Assembly (NCBI GenBank): GCA_016793095.1
Contig: JAEUJQ010000014.1
Location: forward strand, 1-46,376
From: Myxococcaceae bacterium
GTDB taxonomy: Bacteria; Myxococcota; Myxococcia; Myxococcales; Myxococcaceae
Direction: 5' to 3'
DNA length: 46,376 nucleotides
Of the stretch, positions 37,001 to 45,700 are shown piece by piece (position 1 is the first letter of the stretch; each line of letters begins with the position of its first letter). The notes beneath the pieces were generated by a model. The model saw only the letters and a program-made list of their open reading frames with translations. It ran no database searches and was not told the DNA's origin. Position numbers and translations under genes: made by a program.

Positions 37001-39458
37001 CGGAACCAATCGGAGTCCCCGCCGCGCTCACGAGCAGGCCCTCGATGTCCTTCTGCGCCAACACCTGGCTGGTCCACGCCACGAGGTAGTTGGTGCCGCT
37101 CCAGGCAATGGTCGGTCCGCTGCGGCTGCCGCCCGTCGCGAGCGCAAGGCCCATCGGGTCGTCGACGTCGCCCCGCGCCTGCACCCCGCTGGCGTAGATG
37201 TCCACGTTGCTCCCGTTGCGCTGGTCCTCCCAGACGACGAAGAACGAGGAGCCACTGGAGGCCACGCGCGGCGCGCCCTGCCGACCGGCCGCGGTGGAGA
37301 TCGCGATGCCCGACGGGTCGAGCAGGGTGCCCGCGTTGTTCACCCGCGCGCCGTAGATGTCTGGTGAGGCACCACGACCGTCTTCCCAGACGATGAAGAA
37401 CAACGAGTTCGTCGAGGCGATGGCAGGCCGCCGCTGCCGCCCGGGCGCTGTGGAGATCGCGATGGCTGTCGGGTCCAGCACCACGCCGTCGTGGCTGACG
37501 CGCACGCCGTAGAGGTCGGCGACGTCTCCGCCGACCGACCCCCGGGAGTCTTCCCACGCGACGAAGTACTGGGTGCCGTTGAAGCCGACCGCGGGCGTCG
37601 TCTCCGAGTTCGCTGACCGCGAGACGAGGAACTCACCCGGGGCCACCACCGCGCCCGCTGCGCTCACCCGCGCCCCCTGCACGTCGTAGAGCGAGCCGAG
37701 CGGCGTCTCGAGCCGCTCCCAGACCGTCAGGTAGCCGGACCCCGTGAAGGTGACGTCGGGCAGGCGCGGGGTGCGGGGCGAGAGCGTGCCCAGGATGACG
37801 CCAGACGGATCCGACACGACGCCAGCGCTGGTGACGCGCGCTCCGTAGATGTTGGGGTTCGCCGAGCCGCCGCGCAGGTCGAGCCAGGCCACGAAGTAGC
37901 CAGCGCCGTCCGAGGCGACGGTGGGCTGTTGCTGCCAGTCCGGCGCCGCGGAGATCGCGATGCCAGACGGGTCGAGCACCACGCCCATCGACGAGACCCG
38001 CGCGCCGTAGACGTCGACGTCGCCGCTCCGCCGGTCGCTCCACGCAACGAAGAACGCCGCGCCGTTCGAGGTGACGGCGCTCGACGTCTGGGTGTCCGAT
38101 GCGGTGGTGATGGCGATGCCCGTCGCGTCGAGCACCACGCCCGCGGCGCTCACCCGGGTGCCGTAGATGTCGGCGAAGCCGTTGCGCGTGTCGTCCCAGG
38201 TGACGAGGTACGAGTTCGCGCCCCAGGCCACGTCGGGCAGGCTCTGGGCGGAGGGCAGGGTGCACAGGGGCACGCCCGTCGGGTCGAGCACGGCCACCGC
38301 CGGCGACACCCGCGCGGCGTAGACGTCATCGTTGCCGTTGCGCTGGTCCTTCCACACCACGAGGTGGTTGGCGCCGTCCCAGGCGACCGCCGGTTCGGTC
38401 TGGGCCGTGCCGACCTGCGCGGTGATGGGCACGCCGGAGGGATCGAGCACGACGCCCGCCGGGCTGACGCGCGCGCCGTAGATCTCCGTCTCGCCCGTTC
38501 GGGTCTCGGACCACACGAGGAGGTAGTTGGTGCCGTTCCACGTGAGCGCCGGTTGGCTGGGCGATCCGGTCGTCTGCACCAGGACGAGGCCGGCCGGGTC
38601 CAGCACCGCGCCCGTCGCGTCCACGCGAGCGCCCATGAGGGTCTGCTGGCCGCCGCGAACATCGCGCCAGACGACGAGCGCCGCGGTGCCAGACCAGGCC
38701 ACGGCGGCCTGCTCCTGGCTGCCCTCGGCGGCGGCGATGGCCGGCGCATCGACCGCCGCCTCGGGGCCGATGACCGGGTCGAGCACGGCCGGGTAGCGCG
38801 ACGCGCGCAGCACCTCGCGCTCCACCGTGAGCCACAGCGCTCCGTCCCGCCACGTCACCGGCACCGGGGTGCGCCGGCCGTCGGCGTCGATCCACGTGCC
38901 GTGGCCGAACCGCACGAGCGCGCCGTTCGCGTCGAAGTGCGCCCCGGAGTCGGTGACGTCGATGAACCGCGCGCCCTGCACGTCGAGCCGCACCGCGAGC
39001 GCCGCGTCGCCTGCCGGCGCACGCTCGAAGCGCCAGCGCACCTCGACGCCCTCGTCACGCACCGTCCATTCCTCGTCGAAGCCCGCTGCGTGCACGCGCA
39101 CTCCACCACCGGGCTCGAGTCGTGGAGCCGTGCGCTCGCTGGGTGCAGGCACGACGACGGCTGAGTTGAAGCGCATGGGGTTGCCACCGCGGGGCGTGAA
39201 GTCGATTCCCCTGCCACCGAGGCGCGCCGACCAGGTCGGTTGGTTCGTCCTGAACTGCGAGCTCCCATCACTCAGCCAGCTCAGCCGGACCTGTCGCACG
39301 ACGGCGTGGACGTCGAACGGGAGCGCTTCACTCGACCCGCCAGCCGACGGGGTCTCCGGCCAGGCACCTCGCCGTGAGTCCATGCTCCCGAGCTGGGGCT
39401 GGTCCTGACAGGCGCCGAGCACCCCCGCCAGTGCGACCAGCGTGATGAACCAGCGCAT
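34098..39458 (-). CDS. Giant repeat protein with lipobox and MYXO-CTERM-like tail
   Basis: The 1786-residue protein has four parts. (1) A lipoprotein signal, AGVLGAC (C17). (2) About 13 repeats of roughly 50-55 residues with a signature D-x-R-x-G-x-x-D-I-Y-G-A-R-V-x-x-x-G-V-V-L-D-P, likely a propeller of many blades. (3) Five tandem cadherin-like/tandem-95 repeats (each ending in TYxPxxxxxGxDSFxF-like strands with EDTPVAV starts). (4) About 50 GGSATA linker units and a tail with CGC, GGGDGLFALLSLALLRRRRR. That tail resembles the MYXO-CTERM sorting signal, a Cys-containing motif followed by a hydrophobic segment and an Arg cluster. A protein with both lipobox and such a tail would have two candidate anchors. 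ATG at 39458 is chosen because it directly opens the signal. Confidence 0.85.
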   Translation of the reverse strand: MRWFITLVALAGVLGACQDQPQLGSMDSRRGAWPETPSAGGSSEALPFDVHAVVRQVRLSWLSDGSSQFRTNQPTWSARLGGRGIDFTPRGGNPMRFNSAVVVPAPSERTAPRLEPGGGVRVHAAGFDEEWTVRDEGVEVRWRFERAPAGDAALAVRLDVQGARFIDVTDSGAHFDANGALVRFGHGTWIDADGRRTPVPVTWRDGALWLTVEREVLRASRYPAVLDPVIGPEAAVDAPAIAAAEGSQEQAAVAWSGTAALVVWRDVRGGQQTLMGARVDATGAVLDPAGLVLVQTTGSPSQPALTWNGTNYLLVWSETRTGETEIYGARVSPAGVVLDPSGVPITAQVGTAQTEPAVAWDGANHLVVWKDQRNGNDDVYAARVSPAVAVLDPTGVPLCTLPSAQSLPDVAWGANSYLVTWDDTRNGFADIYGTRVSAAGVVLDATGIAITTASDTQTSSAVTSNGAAFFVAWSDRRSGDVDVYGARVSSMGVVLDPSGIAISAAPDWQQQPTVASDGAGYFVAWLDLRGGSANPNIYGARVTSAGVVSDPSGVILGTLSPRTPRLPDVTFTGSGYLTVWERLETPLGSLYDVQGARVSAAGAVVAPGEFLVSRSANSETTPAVGFNGTQYFVAWEDSRGSVGGDVADLYGVRVSHDGVVLDPTAIAISTAPGRQRRPAIASTNSLFFIVWEDGRGASPDIYGARVNNAGTLLDPSGIAISTAAGRQGAPRVASSGSSFFVVWEDQRNGSNVDIYASGVQARGDVDDPMGLALATGGSRSGPTIAWSGTNYLVAWTSQVLAQKDIEGLLVSAAGTPIGSVFNLTPGLGNHAQPSLASDGAQYFLAWQRDDAGNESIQGARWSTAGTLVQGPISLGFAGGSARRAPVTAWNGRHFVTIWEDDRNANTDLMGVRVTPDGTRVDVQLTVVDDPSPIGTGALACVPSRRCLVARSAFDPAPTLRATRVETLRFLDTEAPVAQSAIVQVTEDTPAVVTLTASDADNDPLTWTIISPTFHGTLSGTPPNLTYTPDPDFGGADWFTFKVNDGFVDSAVATISLAVSRVNDPPVATPQTVTTPEDTPVAVTLSATDVDDTTLIYEVVTPPAHGSLSGTPPNLTYVPAGNYHGSDTFTFRAFDHLAYSAPAAISLTVVPVNDAPVANAATVETSVNAPVMVGLTASDADGDALTYSVVSGPSHGALSGTAPSLLYTPAAGYVGVDSLVFKVNDGTVDSAPATITLVVATTNRRPTANAQSVTTAEDTPVAIVLTASDPDGNPLTFEIVGEPANGSLSGTPPNVTYTPDADTSGPDSFTFRVNDGTVNSLPATVSITVTPVNDPPVADRLDYVTTENVPVAIQLSGNDAENDPLTFAIVTPPMNGALTGTPPNVTYRPAVGFTGADSFRYLANDGTQDSAPEVVSITVLAGGSGGGAAGGSATAGGSATAGGSATAGGSATAGGSATAGGSATAGGSATAGGSATAGGSATAGGSAGGGSATAGGSATAGGSATAGGSATAGGSAAGGAATAGGSATAGGSAAGGSATAGGSATAGGSATAGGSATAGGSATAGGSATAGGSATAGGSATAGGSATAGGSATAGGSATAGGSATAGGSATAGGSATAGGSATAGGSATAGGSATAGGSATAGGSATAGGSATAGGSATAGGSATAGGSATAGGSATAGGSATAGGSATAGGSATAGGSATAGGSATAGGSATAGGSATAGGSATAGGSVTAGGSATAGGAATEPVGGGAPGQGGGCGCRGGGDGLFALLSLALLRRRRRAEMARQA
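34228..35190 (-). repeat. Long 18-nt coding repeat (GGSATA), about 50 copies
   Basis: On the minus strand tandem 18-nt units encode Gly-Gly-Ser-Ala-Thr-Ala, with occasional GGSAGGG or GGSAAGG interruptions near the N-terminal side. The units differ by synonymous third positions (gcc/gcg, tcg/tcc). The repeat makes both strands look open; the plus-strand Pro-Ser-Arg-His frame is a shadow. Confidence 0.9.
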
Positions 39459-39535
39459 GACAGTCCGCTGGGCTGGTTGACGTCCTGGCTTCGACACGAC
39501 CGGCTGGTGTGTGGGCTTCATGGCGAGCCGGCAGT

Positions 39536-39551
39536 GTCGGCGTTGGCCGAC
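39536..39551. promoter_or_regulatory. Hairpin in the divergent region upstream of the permease
   Basis: GTCGGC (39536-39541) and GCCGAC (39546-39551) pair with a 4-nt loop. It lies between the divergent starts at 39458 and 39627, and could be an operator or RNA hairpin. No further support is seen. Confidence 0.15.
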
Positions 39552-39626
39552 CAGCCTCCCATCCCATCAGTATGGGGCGCGCGGGACGCGAGATCGTCAG
39601 GCCACCACCTGTTGGAGTACGAGGGC

Positions 39627-41048
39627 GTGGTGAGCCGCGGCGTCGAGACCGAGAAGGTTGGCGAGGACTACTTCGCGCAACGGCAGCTCAAGCAGGGCGC
39701 CGCGGGTTGGGTGCTGCTCGTCGGCCTGGGCGTCGCCTACGTCGTCTCGGGTGACTACGCCGGGTGGAACTTCGGCCTCGCGCAGGGCGGGTGGGGCGGA
39801 CTGCTGATCGCCACGGTGCTGATGGCGACCATGTACCTGTGCATGTGCTTCGCGTTGGCAGAGCTGGCCTCGATGATCCCCACCGCGGGCGGTGGCTATG
39901 GCTTCACGCGCACGGCCTTCGGCCCGTGGGCCGGGTTCCTCACCGGCACCGCCATTTTCATCGAGTACGCCATCGCGCCCGCCGCCATCGCGTGCTTCAT
40001 CGGCAGCTACTGTCAGTCGTTGTTCGGCGTGGGCGGCTGGCCGGTGTACCTGGCGTTCTACGTCGTCTTCGTCGGGCTCCACGTGCTGGGCGCCGGCGAG
40101 GCGCTCAAGATCATCTTCGGCATCACCGCGGTCGCGGCGGTCGCGCTGGTCGTCTTCATCGTCGCGATGGCGCCGCACTTCGACGCCGGTCGGCTCTTCG
40201 ACGTGCCGGTCAGCCAGGCGGCTGGCGCGAGCCCGTTCCTGCCCAACGGAGTCCTCGGCATCTGGGCGGCGATCCCCTATGGCATGTGGTTCTTCCTGGC
40301 CGTCGAGGGCGTTCCGCTCGCCGCCGAGGAGACGAAGGACCCGAAGCGCGACCTGCCGCGCGGGCTCATCGGCGCCATGCTGGTGCTCCTCGCGCTCGCC
40401 GCGCTCATGCTGATGGTGGGCCCGGGCGGCGCGGGAGCCAACTCGCTCAAGGCGTCGGGCAACCCGCTCGTGGACGCGCTCATCACCGCGTACGGCGGCC
40501 CGACGTGGATGAGCCGCTTCGTCAACGTGGTGGGCCTCGCGGGCCTCGTCGCCAGCTTCTTCTCCATCATCTTCGCGTACTCCCGGCAGGTCTTCGCCCT
40601 GTCTCGTGCGGGCTACCTGCCGCGCGCGTTGTCGGTGACGAGCTCGCGCAAGGCGCCGGTGCCCGCGCTCGTCGTCCCGGGCCTCATCGGCTTCCTGCTG
40701 TCGCTGTCTGGCCAGGGCGACCTGCTCATCCTCGTGGCCGTCTTCGGCGCCACCGTCTCGTACGTGTTGATGATGGCGGCGCACATCGCGCTGCGGCTCA
40801 AGCGCCCCGAGCTCCCTCGGCCCTTCGTAGCGCCTGGCGGCATCGTCACCTCGTCCATCGCCCTCGTGCTGGCGCTGGCCGCGTTGGTCGCGGGGTTCCT
40901 GGTGGACCCGCGCGTGCTCATCGGCGCGGTCGTCGTCTACGCGCTCTTCATCGCGTACTTCGCGCTCTACAGCCGCCACCACCTCGTCGCGGGCACGCCG
41001 GAGGAGGAGTTCGCCGCGGTCAAAGCCGCCCAGGACTCGCTCAAGTAG
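39627..41048 (+). CDS. APC-family permease, ethanolamine-type
   Basis: The 473-residue protein starts with a GTG at 39627 (or 39630), preceded by GGAG and GAGG sequences, and has about 12 transmembrane helices. The N-terminal motif YVVSGDYAGWNFGLAQGGWGG (split here into short segments when read) is the hallmark of the EutP/EAT subgroup of amine and amino-acid transporters. It also has GGGYGFTRTAFGPWAGFLTG, the EETKDPKRDLPRG loop and SYVLMMAAHIALR. A transport role for ethanolamine is inferred from family similarity; no ethanolamine ammonia-lyase gene is in the window. A 39-nt gap separates it from the FtsH-like gene, so co-transcription is plausible. Confidence 0.82.
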   Translation: MVSRGVETEKVGEDYFAQRQLKQGAAGWVLLVGLGVAYVVSGDYAGWNFGLAQGGWGGLLIATVLMATMYLCMCFALAELASMIPTAGGGYGFTRTAFGPWAGFLTGTAIFIEYAIAPAAIACFIGSYCQSLFGVGGWPVYLAFYVVFVGLHVLGAGEALKIIFGITAVAAVALVVFIVAMAPHFDAGRLFDVPVSQAAGASPFLPNGVLGIWAAIPYGMWFFLAVEGVPLAAEETKDPKRDLPRGLIGAMLVLLALAALMLMVGPGGAGANSLKASGNPLVDALITAYGGPTWMSRFVNVVGLAGLVASFFSIIFAYSRQVFALSRAGYLPRALSVTSSRKAPVPALVVPGLIGFLLSLSGQGDLLILVAVFGATVSYVLMMAAHIALRLKRPELPRPFVAPGGIVTSSIALVLALAALVAGFLVDPRVLIGAVVVYALFIAYFALYSRHHLVAGTPEEEFAAVKAAQDSLK

Positions 41049-41087
41049 CCCAGCGCCTCGCGCGTCGCGCTCGTCTATGACGCGTGC

Positions 41088-42572
41088 ATGAAGCTGAACG
41101 CGCGCACCATCGCCGTCTGGGTCGTCCTGCTCGCCCTGTTCCTCGGGGCCTTCGCGCTGTTCTCTTCTGACAAGCCCGAGGTGGCCGGTCGGCGGAGCCT
41201 CGCGGAAGTGAAGAGCGACTTCGAGCGCAGCCGCGTCAAGCAGCTCGAGGCCGACAGGGCAGGGGCGATGTACGTGGTGCTGATGTCTGGCGAGCGGTTC
41301 TCGATCGACGCGACGGCCGCCGAGGTCTTCGACTCGCTCGGTGAGCTCGCCGAGCGTGTGCCCTACTACGAGGCCCCCGAGAAGAAGTCGTTCTCGCTCG
41401 GAGGGTGGGGCCAGACGCTCCTGGTCGTCGTCGTCGTGCTCGCGGTGTTGGTGGTGTTCCTGCGGCGCATGGGTGGCCAGAGCTCGATTCTCACCATGCG
41501 CCGGTCTCCGGCGCGTGAGGTCGTCAAGGTGCCCAACGTCCGGTTCGCGGACGTCGGCGGCCACGAGAGCATTCGCGCGCGGCTCCAGGAGTGCGTCGAG
41601 CTGCTCAAGCACCCGGCGGTGGCCGAGAAGACCGGCGCCCGGGCGCCGCGTGGCGTGCTGCTCGAGGGGCCTCCCGGCAACGGCAAGACGCTCCTGGCGA
41701 AGGCCCTCGCGACCGAGGCCGGGCTGCCGTTCTTCGAGACGTCAGCGAGCGAGTTCGTCGAGCTCTTCGTCGGCGTCGGAGCCGCGCGCGTGCGCGACCT
41801 CTTCGAGCGTGCGCGGGCCAGGCAGCCCTGCGTCGTCTTCATCGACGAGCTGGACGCGGTAGGTCGGAAGCGGGGCGCCGCCAGCGCGACGCTGACCCAT
41901 CAGGAGCGCGAACAGGCGCTCGACCAACTGCTCGTGGCGCTCGACGGCTTCACCGAGCGGGGCCAGGTGCTGGTGCTGGCCGCGACCAACCGCGCCGACC
42001 TGCTCGACGTCGCGCTGCTGCGGCCGGGCCGGTTCGACCTCGTGCTGCAGGTGAACGCGCCGGACCTCGCCGGGCGGGCGGCCGTCCTGGCGGTGCACAC
42101 GCGCGGGAAGCCGCTGGAGCCTGGCCTCGACCTCGACGCAGTGGCGCGCGCCTCCGACGGCTTCAGCGGCGCCGAGCTCGCGCAGGTCTGCAACGAAGCG
42201 GCACTGGCGGCGACCCGTCGCGCGATGGCGGGAGGCGCCGCCACGTTGACCCTCGCCGACTTCCACGCAGCGATTGGCGGGCGGCGCACGGCGAGCGGGG
42301 CGGACACCCTGGACCTGCTCCTCAACGACGCGAGCGTCGGGCTCACGAAACCCTCGACGCCGCTGCACGTGCGGGTCGACCTGGTCTCGGGCAGCACGCT
42401 CGAGGGCCAGGTGCTGTGGATCGACCCGACCATCCTCAAGCTGCAGACGGTGACGGAGGGCGTCTCGTTGCAGCGCGTCTCCATCATGGCCATCCGCGCG
42501 GTGGACGCCTCGCCGGTGCCGCTCCAGGCGCTCGCCCAGGCAGGCGGAAGCGCGACGCCTGACGCGGGGTGA
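41088..42572 (+). CDS. FtsH-like AAA+ protein without protease domain, Sm-like C-terminal domain
   Basis: The 494-residue protein has the FtsH N-terminal plan: TM1 (9-25), an extracytoplasmic domain (about 30-98) and TM2 (109-125). The AAA+ module follows with Walker A GPPGNGKT (194-201), pore loop [15 protein letters not shown], Walker B VVFIDE (249-254) and the second region of homology ATNRADLLD, with arginine fingers R312 and R315. The family normally continues with the M41 zinc protease, H-E-x-x-H near residue 410. Here there is none. The last 90 residues read as a small beta-barrel of Sm/Hfq type ([19 protein letters not shown], then [21 protein letters not shown]). It is likely an ATP-driven membrane chaperone or translocase remnant rather than a protease. 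It follows the permease gene with 39 nt spacing. Confidence 0.8.
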   Translation: MKLNARTIAVWVVLLALFLGAFALFSSDKPEVAGRRSLAEVKSDFERSRVKQLEADRAGAMYVVLMSGERFSIDATAAEVFDSLGELAERVPYYEAPEKKSFSLGGWGQTLLVVVVVLAVLVVFLRRMGGQSSILTMRRSPAREVVKVPNVRFADVGGHESIRARLQECVELLKHPAVAEKTGARAPRGVLLEGPPGNGKTLLAKALATEAGLPFFETSASEFVELFVGVGAARVRDLFERARARQPCVVFIDELDAVGRKRGAASATLTHQEREQALDQLLVALDGFTERGQVLVLAATNRADLLDVALLRPGRFDLVLQVNAPDLAGRAAVLAVHTRGKPLEPGLDLDAVARASDGFSGAELAQVCNEAALAATRRAMAGGAATLTLADFHAAIGGRRTASGADTLDLLLNDASVGLTKPSTPLHVRVDLVSGSTLEGQVLWIDPTILKLQTVTEGVSLQRVSIMAIRAVDASPVPLQALAQAGGSATPDAG

Positions 42573-42700
42573 AGCCGGCGGTGGGCCCTGAACGATGCCG
42601 CGCTTCCTCGTGATGAGGTGGGTGCTCGCCGAGGCGGCGCGAGGCTGACCGCCGTCAATCGCTGAGGTCAACGGTCGTGACAACCTCGGGCCACTCAGGG

Positions 42701-42715
42701 TGAGATGGAATCTCA
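42701..42715. promoter_or_regulatory. Perfect short palindrome upstream of the last lipoprotein gene
   Basis: TGAGATGGAATCTCA has a 6-bp perfect inverted repeat with a 3-nt centre, 75 nt before the ATG at 42791. It is a possible operator for the lipoprotein gene, but too short to be sure. Confidence 0.15.
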
Positions 42716-42790
42716 ACGGGCCGGAGCGACGCCGCTGTCCCAGCCGATGGCAGCAGTCTGACTCGACACAACGACGGATTGGGGAGCTCG

Positions 42791-45700
42791 ATGGGACAGG
42801 TCAAGTGGTGGGCATTCACGGCGGCGTGCATGCTCGCGGCGTGCTCGCAGGTGTCAGAGACTCACGAGGTCGCGACGCAGCGGCAGGGCCTCGCGCCAGT
42901 GAACGACCGCTGCAACGCGCCGAGCGTCGTCCAGGCGGGCGTCGTGACGGTCGGCACCACCGCCGAGGCGGCAGACGACAGCTGGTGCAGCTGGGGACCC
43001 GACGTCTACTTCACCTTCAACCCGGGCGCGTCGGGCACCTGGCGGGCCGTCGTCTCGGCGACGGGTGACGGCGGTACGAGCTGCCCCGATGGTGGCTGCT
43101 TTGGCGCCTTCTCGCCCGTCGTCTATCTCACCGCCGGGTGTGACGGCGGCTGCACGACGTACTCGCCGGGCAGCGCGGTCGCCTTCCGCTCCATCAGCAG
43201 CGTACCGGCGACGCTCGTCGTCGACTCCACTTCGTCCCAGGGCGGGCCGTTCGAGCTGCTGGTGGTCCCCTTCACCCCGCCGTCAAACGACACCTGCGCC
43301 ACCCCAGCCGTCCTCCCGCTCGCGACCCCGGTGACGGTGGACTTCACGCAGGCGCTCGACGACGCGTTCGGCGGCGGTGACGGGGGCTTCGGCTGCGGCT
43401 ACCCGGGGATCACGGACCTCGTGTACTCGTTCACCCCCGCCGTGTCGGGTCGGTATCGCTTCTCGCTGCCGGGCGGGGCCTTCACGGTGGGCTCGGGCAC
43501 CTGTGGCGCTTCGTGCACCGGCTTCGCGACGATGCTCGACCTCGACCTCGTCGCCGGCGCGACGTCATACGTCATCGCCGAGGGCCTGGGCGTGCTGACG
43601 CTGCGGGTTGACCCGGTGGTGGTGCCGCCCAACGACCGCTGCGTGAACGCGCAGACCGTCTCGCTCGGCGTGCCCTTCACGGGCACCACGATGGGAGCAG
43701 CGCCCGACGTGCTGTGCGGTCCCATCCGGTTCGTCAGCAGTGACGTCTTCTATCGGTTCACCCCGCCAACGACGGGCGCCTTCGCGGCCAGTGCGACGCC
43801 CTTCGGCGGCGACGGAGGCTCGTTCGTCGTCGGCGTCGGGCCAGCGTCCTGCCCTGGACCTGCTGATGGTGGCCTCGCTTCCTTCTGCGACCAGGCGAGC
43901 GCTCAGCGGGTCGCGTTCCGAGGCACGGCGAACACGCCGGTGACGGTCGTCGTGCAGTCGGCGTTCTCGCCTGAGCCCTTCGAGCTGCTCGTCAGCGCCA
44001 TCACCCCGCCCTCGAACGACACCTGCGCGTCGCCAGCGACCCTCCTGCCCGGCGTCCCCGCGGCCGTCGACCTCCGCGACGCCATCGATGACCTGCCAGG
44101 GGCGGGCCCCATCGACGCCGGAGTCCAGTGCGGTGAGCCCGCCACGCCCGACGTGGTGTTCGCCTTCACGCCCCCGGCGAGCGGGCGGTACCGGTTCCAG
44201 GGCCCGTTCCAGCTGTGGCTCGGCGCCGCGTGCGGCTCCTCGTGCCTCCCGGGCAGCTGGTCGACGCTGACCGCCGACCTCGTGGGTGGCGTCACCGTCT
44301 GGCTGACGGTGGAGTCGAGCTTCAACCTGTCGGGCTCCGTCCGGGTCGACGCGCTTCAGGTGCCGCCGAACGACCTCTGCCTGAACGCTCAGGTGCTGGC
44401 GCCCGGAGTTCCCGTCAGCGGCACCACCGTCGGTGCGCGCGCCGACGCCGTCTGCGACTTCGGCCTCGATGTCTTCTACCGGTTCACGCCGCCCACGACA
44501 GGCACGTGGCGCGCGACGGTGGCCTTCGCCGACGGCGGGTATGGCGAGCTCGGCGTCACGCGCGGCTGTGGGTCCGACGCTGGCCAGCCCGATGGGGGCT
44601 TCACGGGGGGCTCGTGTTCCCCGCGAGGCTTCCCGCGGGTCAACTTCGCCGGCGCGGCGGCGGACCCGCTCACCGTGGTGGTGACGACGTACTCCGAGGC
44701 CAGCTTCCAGCTGCGCGTCGACCCGTTCGTTCCTGCCCCCAATGACTCGTGCGCCTCGCCTTCGGCGCTGATGCCCGGGGTGCCGGTCATGGTGTCGTTC
44801 GCCGACGCGCTCGATGACCCGTTCCCCGAGCCTGACGCGGGCTCCGGGCCGTCTTTCGATGGTGGCTTCGGCTTCGACGGCGGCCCCGGACCGCAAGACG
44901 GCGGGCTGATGTCGTGCGGCACGCCGTACGATGCCGACCTGGTCTTCTCGTTCACTCCCGCGACCTCTGGCCGCTATCTCTTCGAGGCGCCCGCGAGCCT
45001 GAGGTTGGGCACCGGCACCTGCGGAGCGGCGTGCTTCCGCGCGGGCTACTCGACGCTCATCGAGAACCTGCAGGCCGGTACGACGTACTGGCTCATCGTC
45101 GAGGGCTGGTCGACGCTGTCGGGCGTCGTGCGGGTTGACCCGCTGCCGGCGCCGCCAAACGACCAGTGCAGCGCTGCGCAGGTGGTGACGGCCGGAGTGG
45201 CGGTCGCTGGCACCACCCGCGGCGCGAGCGACGACTTCACCTGCGAGTTCGGGGGCTACGGCCCAGACGTCGTCTACCAGTTCACGCCTGGCGCTTCGGG
45301 GGTCTACCGCGCGACGGTCAGCGCCAGCGACGGTGGGTGGACGACGGCCTCGTGGTGGAACAGCCCCTGTGGAACTCAGTGCCTGACGAGCACGCCAGTG
45401 GTGCGGGCCACCAGCGGCACGCCGTACTTCATCGTCGTCGACACCGCCTCGCCGGTCGGCGGCCCGTTCCAGTTGACGGTGAACCAGGTGCCGCCGGTGT
45501 CGAACGACACGTGCGCGACACCGCAGGCGCTGACCCTCGGCGTGCCGGCGACGGTCACGCTCGACTCGGCCATCGATGACTATCCGACGAGCGCAGACGG
45601 TGGCTCGAGCTGCGGCTGGCGCGGCTACCCCGACGTGGTGTTCTCGTTCACCGCGCCGTCCACGTCGACCTACGTCGTGACGACGAACGGTGTCGTCAGC

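Noticed and set aside
41088-42790. Missing M41 protease hidden by a frameshift
   Set aside because: No HExxH-type motif or matching helices were seen in the remaining frames up to the next gene; the C-terminus reads as a coherent small domain.
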